Shown piece by piece: positions 27,400 to 32,626 of a stretch of 32,626 bases of DNA. Location: assembly GCA_021823875.1 (NCBI GenBank), contig JAKAMD010000002.1, positions 1-32,626 of the forward strand, in the 5' to 3' direction. This DNA is from Pseudomonadota bacterium (GTDB lineage: Bacteria > Pseudomonadota > Alphaproteobacteria > Rhizobiales > Xanthobacteraceae). How positions within the stretch are numbered: the first letter of the stretch is position 1; the number at the start of each line of letters is the position of its first letter. The notes under the pieces are model-generated. The model was given only the letters and a program-made list of their open reading frames with translations. It made no database searches and was not told the DNA's origin. A program made the translations under genes and the position numbers.

Positions 27400-28118
27400 T
27401 CGACGCTCACCGCCGGCGTCAGCGTGTAGCCGCCGCCCCACACCGTCTTAATGATGGTCGGATTGCTCGGATCGGCTTCGATTTTCTTGCGCAGCCGGCT
27501 GATCTGGGTGTCGATGGCGCGATCGAAGGCGGAGGCCGAGCGCCCGCGCGCGATGTCGAGCAACTGGTCGCGGCTCAAGACCCGCTGCGGCCGCTCGACC
27601 AGCGCCATCAGCAGGTCGTATTCGCCGGTGGAGAGCGAGATGGTGACGCCGTCGTCGCGCAACAGCGCGCGCGCGCCGGCATCGAGCGTCCAGCGGTCGA
27701 AGCGGTAGAATTTCGGCTTGGAGGTCTGCGCGGCCTCGGCGCGCTCATGGCCGCCACGGCGCAGCACCGCCTTGATGCGCGCGATCAGCTCGCGGCTGCC
27801 GAACGGCTTGGGCAGGTAATCGTCGGCGCCCATTTCAAGCCCGATGACGCGGTCGACCTCGTCGCCCTTGGCGGTGAGCATGATGATCGGGATGTCGGAC
27901 TGCGCGCGCAAAGTCCGGCAGAGCGACAGCCCGTCCTCGCCCGGCAGCATCAGGTCGAGCAGGATGAGGTCGATGCGCCCGTCGGCCAGCGCCTTGTGCA
28001 TGGCGCGGCCGTCGGCGGCGGCGCTGACGCGGAAGCCTTCCTTCGTCAGCACGCGCGCGACCAGTTCGCGGATCTCGCGATGGTCGTCGACGATCAGGAT
28101 ATGCGGGGCGCCCTGCAT
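27396..28118 (-). CDS. OmpR/PhoB family response regulator
   Basis: ILIVDDHREIRELVARVLTKEGF, receiver D in LILLDLMLPGEDG, winged-helix LSRDQLLDIARGRSASAFDRAIDTQISRLRKKIE; start at MQGAPHIL (28118), upstream start possible. Confidence 0.94.
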   Translation of the reverse strand: MQGAPHILIVDDHREIRELVARVLTKEGFRVSAAADGRAMHKALADGRIDLILLDLMLPGEDGLSLCRTLRAQSDIPIIMLTAKGDEVDRVIGLEMGADDYLPKPFGSRELIARIKAVLRRGGHERAEAAQTSKPKFYRFDRWTLDAGARALLRDDGVTISLSTGEYDLLMALVERPQRVLSRDQLLDIARGRSASAFDRAIDTQISRLRKKIEADPSNPTIIKTVWGGGYTLTPAVSVE

Positions 28119-28190
28119 GGAATTCAATATAATCCAATATTGCCAATAAGTTCTGAGGAATATGTAACCAAGCTTGGCGCTCCCGGGGCC

Positions 28191-28239
28191 TGTCACACTT
28201 TGTCACAAATTCGGCCTGTGACGACAAACTCCAGTGACA
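28191..28239. promoter_or_regulatory. Four TGTCACA-type boxes in the divergent regulator / GYGPG-protein intergenic region
   Basis: TGTCACA 28191-28197 and 28201-28207 (10-bp register); inverted TGTGAC at 28217-28222 and GTGACA at 28234-28239. Confidence 0.5.
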
Positions 28240-28285
28240 CCTCGGCGCGACACCTCCGCTCGTAACGATCGAGATGGAGGTCAAC

Positions 28286-28576
28286 ATGACACGCAGATCG
28301 ACGCTCCTGGCGACGGCGCTCATGGCCGGTCTGGCCGCGGCGGCGTTCGGCTTCAGCGCGCCGGCTTCGGCGCAGGGCTGGGGCATGATGGGGAGCCCGG
28401 GCCCCGGCTATTACGGCCAGATGGGTTACGGCCCTGGTCCCGGCTACGGCCCGGGCCCGCAGCGCGGTTACGGCCCCGGCTGGCATCACAGAGGTTTTCG
28501 CGGTGACGCGCGCGGCTATGGCCCGGGTTACGGCCCCGGCCCCGGTTACTGCTGGCGCGGACAGGGATGGAGGTAA
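28286..28576 (+). CDS. Secreted Gly/Tyr/Pro-rich (GYGPG) protein
   Basis: MTRRSTLLATALMAGLAAAAFGFSAPASAQ signal peptide, then GPGYGPGPQRGYGPGW...; SD TGGAGG at the upstream in-frame ATG 28274. Confidence 0.8.
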   Translation: MTRRSTLLATALMAGLAAAAFGFSAPASAQGWGMMGSPGPGYYGQMGYGPGPGYGPGPQRGYGPGWHHRGFRGDARGYGPGYGPGPGYCWRGQGWR

Positions 28577-28578
28577 TC

Positions 28579-29145
28579 ATGCAACGTAAGAGCATCATCA
28601 TCGCGACTGCGGTCGCGGCCGTTGTGGGCGCCGGCGCGCTCGCCTTCGGCACGTCGAGCTACGCCCAGCCTTATGGCGGCGGCTATATGGGCCCCGGCAT
28701 GATGGGCGGCTACGGCCCCGGTGGTCCTGGCGGCCCTGGTGGTCCGGGTTATGGCCCTGGTCCCGGCTACGGCCCCGGCTGGATGCACGGCTGGATGCGT
28801 GGCCGTGGTTATGGCCCCGGTTGGATGCATGGCGGACGCGGTTACGGCCGCGGCTATGGCCCGTGCTGGGGGAATGACGGCACCGACAGCAAAGCCACTC
28901 CGCCGGCGAAGTCCGGAGAGGCGGCTCCGCAGCAGACCGAGAAGAAGCTGACGGTCGATGACGTGAAAGCCCGCATGGAGCGCTGGCTCACCTTCCATCA
29001 CAACCCGCGCCTCAAGCTCGGTGACGTGAAGGAGAAGGACGCCAACACCATCACCGCGGATGTCGTGACGGTAGACAATTCGCTGGTGCAGCGTTTCGCA
29101 GTCGATCGCAACACCGGCTTCTATCGTCCGGAAGAAGGGAAATAA
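28579..29145 (+). CDS. Secreted Gly/Tyr/Pro/Met-rich protein with C-terminal PepSY-like folded region
   Basis: MQRKSIIIATAVAAVVGAGALAFGTSSYAQ; GPGYGPGWMHGWMRGRGYGPGWMHGG low complexity; C-terminal KLTVDDVKARMERWL...VDRNTGFYRPEE; SD GGAGG overlaps the preceding stop region. Confidence 0.82.
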   Translation: MQRKSIIIATAVAAVVGAGALAFGTSSYAQPYGGGYMGPGMMGGYGPGGPGGPGGPGYGPGPGYGPGWMHGWMRGRGYGPGWMHGGRGYGRGYGPCWGNDGTDSKATPPAKSGEAAPQQTEKKLTVDDVKARMERWLTFHHNPRLKLGDVKEKDANTITADVVTVDNSLVQRFAVDRNTGFYRPEEGK

Positions 29146-29148
29146 GCC

Positions 29149-29427
29149 ATGCACGGTTTCGGCGGCGGCTACGGTCCGGGCTACGGCATGCTGGGCGGCT
29201 GGGGCGGCGGCGGATTCTTCCCCTTCCACGGGATATTCAGTCTGCTGCTCCTGGTGCTGGTCATTGTCGCGGTGGTCTGGCTCGTACGGGCGATGCTGCG
29301 TCCGCAGGATCGCACGCCGCGCGCCGAACACCGCACGGCCGGCCTCGACATTCTCGATCAGCGCTACGCGCGCGGCGAGCTCAGCCGCGACGAATATCTG
29401 CAGAAGCGGGGCGACGTGCTCGGTTGA
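29149..29427 (+). CDS. Small membrane SHOCT-domain protein with N-terminal GYGPGYG tract
   Basis: MHGFGGGYGPGYGMLGGWGGGGFFPFHG-TM-...LDILDQRYARGELSRDEYLQKRGDVLG. Confidence 0.85.
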   Translation: MHGFGGGYGPGYGMLGGWGGGGFFPFHGIFSLLLLVLVIVAVVWLVRAMLRPQDRTPRAEHRTAGLDILDQRYARGELSRDEYLQKRGDVLG

Positions 29428-29440
29428 CGCAGAGGGATAG

Positions 29441-29464
29441 GGCCGGCTTCCTGAGGAGCCGGCC
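29441..29464 (+). repeat. Inverted repeat / hairpin preceding the terminator
   Basis: GGCCGGCT-TCCTGAGG-AGCCGGCC, no T-tract. Confidence 0.7.
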
Positions 29465-29483
29465 GTCTTCCGCAGATGTGGAC

Positions 29484-29511
29484 AAGCCCGGCTTCGGCCG
29501 GGCTTTTCTTT
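29484..29511 (+). terminator. Rho-independent terminator with TTCG tetraloop
   Basis: AAGCCCGGC-TTCG-GCCGGGCTT perfect stem followed by TTCTTTC. Confidence 0.88.
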
Positions 29512-29556
29512 CGTTCATCCCCTTGTCACAATGCGGCCCTCCTGCGGAACCCCAAA

Positions 29557-29733
29557 ATGCGTCGTGTGATGACAATCGTTGCCCTGCTGGTCCTGGCAGC
29601 TGTAATTGCGCTGCTGGGCGGACACGTTATTCACAGCGATTTGGGGGTTCCGAACGGCACAATTCGCATTGATGCTTTTGCGGCCGCGGGCTTTCTGAGC
29701 GTTATCTGCGCGCTCGGTTTTATCACCAGATAA
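29557..29733 (+). CDS. Small two-TM hypothetical membrane protein
   Basis: MRRVMTIVALLVLAAVIALLGGHVIHSDLGVPNGTIRIDAFAAAGFLSVICALGFITR. Confidence 0.5.
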   Translation: MRRVMTIVALLVLAAVIALLGGHVIHSDLGVPNGTIRIDAFAAAGFLSVICALGFITR

Positions 29734-29784
29734 AGCCTGTCCGGCGGTTCGAAAGGCGTACGGCATCGAAGCTCCCGCCTGCGA

Positions 29785-29802
29785 CTGTCATAAAACTGAT
29801 AT
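29785..29802 (+). promoter_or_regulatory. Pho box (PhoB-binding site) candidate
   Basis: CTGTCAT-AAAA-CTGATAT, 16/18 match to CTGTCAT-A(A/T)A(A/T)-CTGTCAT. Confidence 0.7.
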
Positions 29803-29880
29803 GGAGCGGGCCTACGAGCTTGGGCGCGGATCTTGGGAGAGGGCGACTCCTGCAAGGTTCGATCTCAGGGAGAGCTTTGC

Positions 29881-30909
29881 ATGCGCACTCATCTCGTTGC
29901 GGCGGTGGCCGCCGCGACCCTTTCTCTCGCAGCCACAAACGCACAAGCCGCTACCATCAATGGCGCCGGCAGCTCGTGGGTCTATCCGCTGGTCGCCAAA
30001 TGGGCGGCCGCTTACAATAAAGAAACCGGCAACCAAGTGAACTATGCGTCCATCGGTTCGGGTGGCGGCATCAAGCAGATCGAAGGCGGCGTCGTAGCGT
30101 TCGGCGCCAGCGACATGCCGCTCACGCCGGAGACGCTTGCCAAGCACGGGCTCATTCAGTTCCCCACGGCCATTGCCGGGGAAGACATGGTCTATAACCT
30201 GCCGGGCATCGAATCCGGCAAGATCATCCTGTCGGGCCCGGTCGTGGCGGATATCTATATGGCCAAGATCAAGAAATGGAACGACCCGGCGATCGCCAAG
30301 CTCAACCCCGGCCTGAAGTTGCCGGACATGGCCATCACCGTCGTGCATCGTTCCGACGGTTCGGGTACGACCTTCACCTTCGCGAATTATCTGTCGAAGG
30401 TCAGCCCCGAATGGAACAAGAAGCTCGGCGCCAATACGACGATTGATTGGCCGACCGGCATCGGCGGTAAGGGCAACGAAGGCGTTTCCGCCTACGTGCA
30501 GAAGGTCAAAGGTGCGATCGGCTACGTCGAATATGCCTACATCATGCAGAACAAGCTCTCGTATGCGCGCATGATCAACAAGGCCGGCAAGGTGGTGAGC
30601 CCGAACCTGAAAGGCTTCCAGGCCGCCGCCTCGCACGTGGACTTCACCAAGGCGAAGGACTTCTACGTCATCCTGACCGACCAGCCCGGCAACGATACGT
30701 GGCCGATTTCCGGCTGCACGTGGCAGATCCTGCGCAAAGCCGCGCCCAAGGCGACGAACGAAGCGGTCACCAAGTTCTTCGATTGGGGCTTTGAAAAGGG
30801 TCAGCAAATGGCGGTCGATATCGCCTTTGGGCCGTTGCCGTCCAGCACGGTGGCTGCGATCAAGGCCTACTGGACGACCAATCTCGGCATCAAGTTGGCG
30901 GCGAAGTAA
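29881..30909 (+). CDS. pstS: Phosphate ABC transporter substrate-binding protein PstS
   Basis: Signal peptide; INGAGSSWVYPLVAKWAAAY, GSGGGIKQIEGGVVAFGASDMPL, VHRSDGSGTTFTFANYLSKV. Confidence 0.95.
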   Translation: MRTHLVAAVAAATLSLAATNAQAATINGAGSSWVYPLVAKWAAAYNKETGNQVNYASIGSGGGIKQIEGGVVAFGASDMPLTPETLAKHGLIQFPTAIAGEDMVYNLPGIESGKIILSGPVVADIYMAKIKKWNDPAIAKLNPGLKLPDMAITVVHRSDGSGTTFTFANYLSKVSPEWNKKLGANTTIDWPTGIGGKGNEGVSAYVQKVKGAIGYVEYAYIMQNKLSYARMINKAGKVVSPNLKGFQAAASHVDFTKAKDFYVILTDQPGNDTWPISGCTWQILRKAAPKATNEAVTKFFDWGFEKGQQMAVDIAFGPLPSSTVAAIKAYWTTNLGIKLAAK

Positions 30910-30998
30910 GCGCCGAAGACAAGAGTTTGTCGCTGCGGATTAAGCCCGCGGCGGCGCCTAAATGGGGGCGAGCGACGGGCTCTCTCCAAGCCTAAACT

Positions 30999-31030
30999 GG
31001 AGGCTGGATCGCATCCGGCCTCCTTTTTTT
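30999..31030 (+). terminator. Rho-independent terminator after pstS
   Basis: GGAGGCTGGA-TCGCA-TCCGGCCTCC then T7. Confidence 0.85.
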
Positions 31031-31112
31031 GCCGGCGCCGCTACGCCGGTCGCTCGGATAACCGCGGCCACCGGCTTGCCGGCGGGCGGCGGCGGCGCCA
31101 TAAGGCGTCATC

Positions 31113-31559
31113 ATGCTCGCCAACACCCGCATCGTCCCGGTCGCGTTCGGCGACTGCGATCCGTCCGGGATCGTCTACAACCCAAACTACTTCGTCTGGT
31201 TCGATCTGTCCGTGCACGCCCTGCTCGAGCGCGGCGGCCTCAGCCTGAAGGGGCTAATGGCCGAGTTCGGCATCGACGGCATCCCGGTGGTCGAATACAG
31301 AACGCGCTTCCTGGCGCCGGCGCGCTGGGGTGACGAACTGTCCATCGAAACGAGCGTTACCGGGCTGCACCGCAGCGCCTTCGACATCCAGCACCGCGTG
31401 TTCAATGCCGGGGTGCTGGCGGTCGACTGCAGCGAAACCCGGGTTTGCACGGCGCATGACCCCGGCGAGGGGCGGGTGCGGGCGCGACCCTTGCCTGATT
31501 CGGTGGTTGAAATTTTGCGTGCTGCACCCGCAAAAGTAGTGCCCGGTTTCGACGGTTAA
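31113..31559 (+). CDS. Acyl-CoA thioesterase (4-hydroxybenzoyl-CoA thioesterase-like hotdog fold)
   Basis: VPVAFGDCDPSGIVYNPNYFVWFDLSVHALLERGG. Confidence 0.9.
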   Translation: MLANTRIVPVAFGDCDPSGIVYNPNYFVWFDLSVHALLERGGLSLKGLMAEFGIDGIPVVEYRTRFLAPARWGDELSIETSVTGLHRSAFDIQHRVFNAGVLAVDCSETRVCTAHDPGEGRVRARPLPDSVVEILRAAPAKVVPGFDG

Positions 31560-31570
31560 ACGTTTCTTAA
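31556..31570. promoter_or_regulatory. CtrA full-site candidate
   Basis: TTAA-ACGTTTC-TTAA (TTAA-N7-TTAA), 48 bp upstream of the Cache-domain ORF. Confidence 0.55.
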
Positions 31571-31618
31571 CAGCCTCCGCCTAGCATTTGGTCATTTGAT
31601 GACGCTTGGGGGGATACC

Positions 31619-32077
31619 ATGCGGGCAATCGCATTCATTGTATTTGCGGCGCTGCTTGCCACCGGGGGGCCGGCGACGGCGGCGACCTACGGCACTCGCG
31701 ACGAGGCGGTGGCGATGGTCAAGCGCGTGCAGGCGGAATTCAAGAAGGACGGAGCTGCGGCCACGTTCAAGGAAGTCTCCGACAAATCGACCAAGGAATT
31801 CCACGACCGCGACCTTTATCCGTTCATCTACAATCTCTCGGGTGTCTGCGTCGCCCATGGCGCCCGCCCGGCGCTGATCGGAAAGAATCTGATCGATCTC
31901 AAGGATCAGGACGGCAAATTCCTGATCCGCGAAATGGTCGACATCGCCAAGGGCAAGGGCAGCGGCTGGGTGGACTACAAGTGGCCCAACCCGCTGAACA
32001 ACAAGATTGAAGACAAATCGAGCTACGTTGAGCGGATGGGCAACTATTTCGTGGGTGTGGGGATCTACAAGCAGTGA
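31619..32077 (+). CDS. Secreted single Cache-domain protein
   Basis: Signal peptide MRAIAFIVFAALLATGGPATAA; EFHDRDLYPFIYNLSGVCVAHGARPALIGKNLIDLKDQDGKFLIREMVDIAKGKGSGWVDYKWPNP. Confidence 0.85.
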   Translation: MRAIAFIVFAALLATGGPATAATYGTRDEAVAMVKRVQAEFKKDGAAATFKEVSDKSTKEFHDRDLYPFIYNLSGVCVAHGARPALIGKNLIDLKDQDGKFLIREMVDIAKGKGSGWVDYKWPNPLNNKIEDKSSYVERMGNYFVGVGIYKQ

Positions 32078-32125
32078 CCAGGCTCCAGGGCGGGCCGTAA
32101 TCGCCAACTCGTGCAAGGCCGATCG

Positions 32126-32626
32126 ATGCTACCAGCCCGCCTGCCATCCTTGCTGCGCATCTTCGACAATCTGTCGATCCAGATCAAGGCATCGGCGGCT
32201 TCGGCCGTGCTGTTGCTCTGCTTGACGATCCTGTGCGCCAACGCGTACCTGACCTCGAGCCATTATGCGGAAGGGCTGCGCACGCTTTCGCACGATCTGG
32301 TGCCCAAGCAGCAGGCATTTTCCGAAGTGAGCAGCGATATCGTCGCCACCCACATCAAGATCTTCCGCTACGTGTCCTGGGCGAGCAACGGCGTCGGCAA
32401 GAAACTGATGACGTCGCTGTTCGACGAGATCAGCAACGACCTCGACACGTTGACGAAACGCATCAACGCGCTGGCCCAACGCGCCGACCTGTCGGATGCC
32501 GAGCGCGCCGATCTGCAGGGATTGCTGATCAAATGGCGGAATTGCAAGGGCCGCGCGCTCGACACCATCGATGTCGGGCGCACCGACGCGCCGATGGCGA
32601 CCATGATGCTCGGCCAGGCCGACGAT
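32126..32626 (+). CDS. N-terminus of a membrane receptor (4HB-type sensor; chemoreceptor, kinase or cyclase), truncated by the window end
   Basis: ATG at 32126, 167 open codons to the edge; LSIQIKASAASAVLLLCLTILCANAYLTSSHYAEGLRTLSHDLVPKQQAFSEVSSDIVATHIKIFRYVSWA. Confidence 0.7.
   Translation, partial: MLPARLPSLLRIFDNLSIQIKASAASAVLLLCLTILCANAYLTSSHYAEGLRTLSHDLVPKQQAFSEVSSDIVATHIKIFRYVSWASNGVGKKLMTSLFDEISNDLDTLTKRINALAQRADLSDAERADLQGLLIKWRNCKGRALDTIDVGRTDAPMATMMLGQADD

Noticed and set aside
28380-28860. Short tandem nucleotide repeats (GGCTACGGCCCCGG-like) considered as CRISPR or minisatellite
   Set aside because: In-frame degenerate codons for GYGPG; no regular repeat/spacer structure
28546-29331. 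261 aa minus ORF opposite the GYGPG genes
   Set aside because: Ala/Thr/His-rich antisense of the GGC/TAC repeats; plus strand has signal peptides and ribosome-binding sites

Overview
High-GC alphaproteobacterial chromosomal window, gene content typical of Hyphomicrobiales (Rhizobiales); the taxonomy is inferred. Core blocks: a divergent flagellar export/rod cluster (fliO-fliP on -, flgB-flgC-fliE-fliQ-fliR-flhB on +) leading into cckA; a PilZ protein, cspA and a GGDEF diguanylate cyclase; ilvD; a LysR/DoxX/extradiol-dioxygenase module; a HisKA_2-like kinase followed by ctpA and a CDF-like transporter; an OmpR/EnvZ-type two-component system divergent from three small Gly/Tyr/Pro/Met-rich envelope proteins; an orphan pstS; and a secreted Cache protein next to a truncated membrane receptor. 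No CRISPR array, transposase, rRNA or tRNA was recognised. The best candidate for an undescribed system is 25975-29510. There the histidine kinase carries a Met/Gly/His/Pro-rich insert in its periplasmic region that resembles the composition of the secreted GYGPG proteins encoded divergently from it, and the shared intergenic region holds four TGTCACA-type boxes. Several regulatory sites are readable by eye: CtrA-like boxes (6897-7059, 14012-14026, 31556-31570), a GGAAC-N16-CGTT EcfG-type promoter ahead of ctpA, and a near-consensus Pho box ahead of pstS. All family calls come from reading motifs without database searches.
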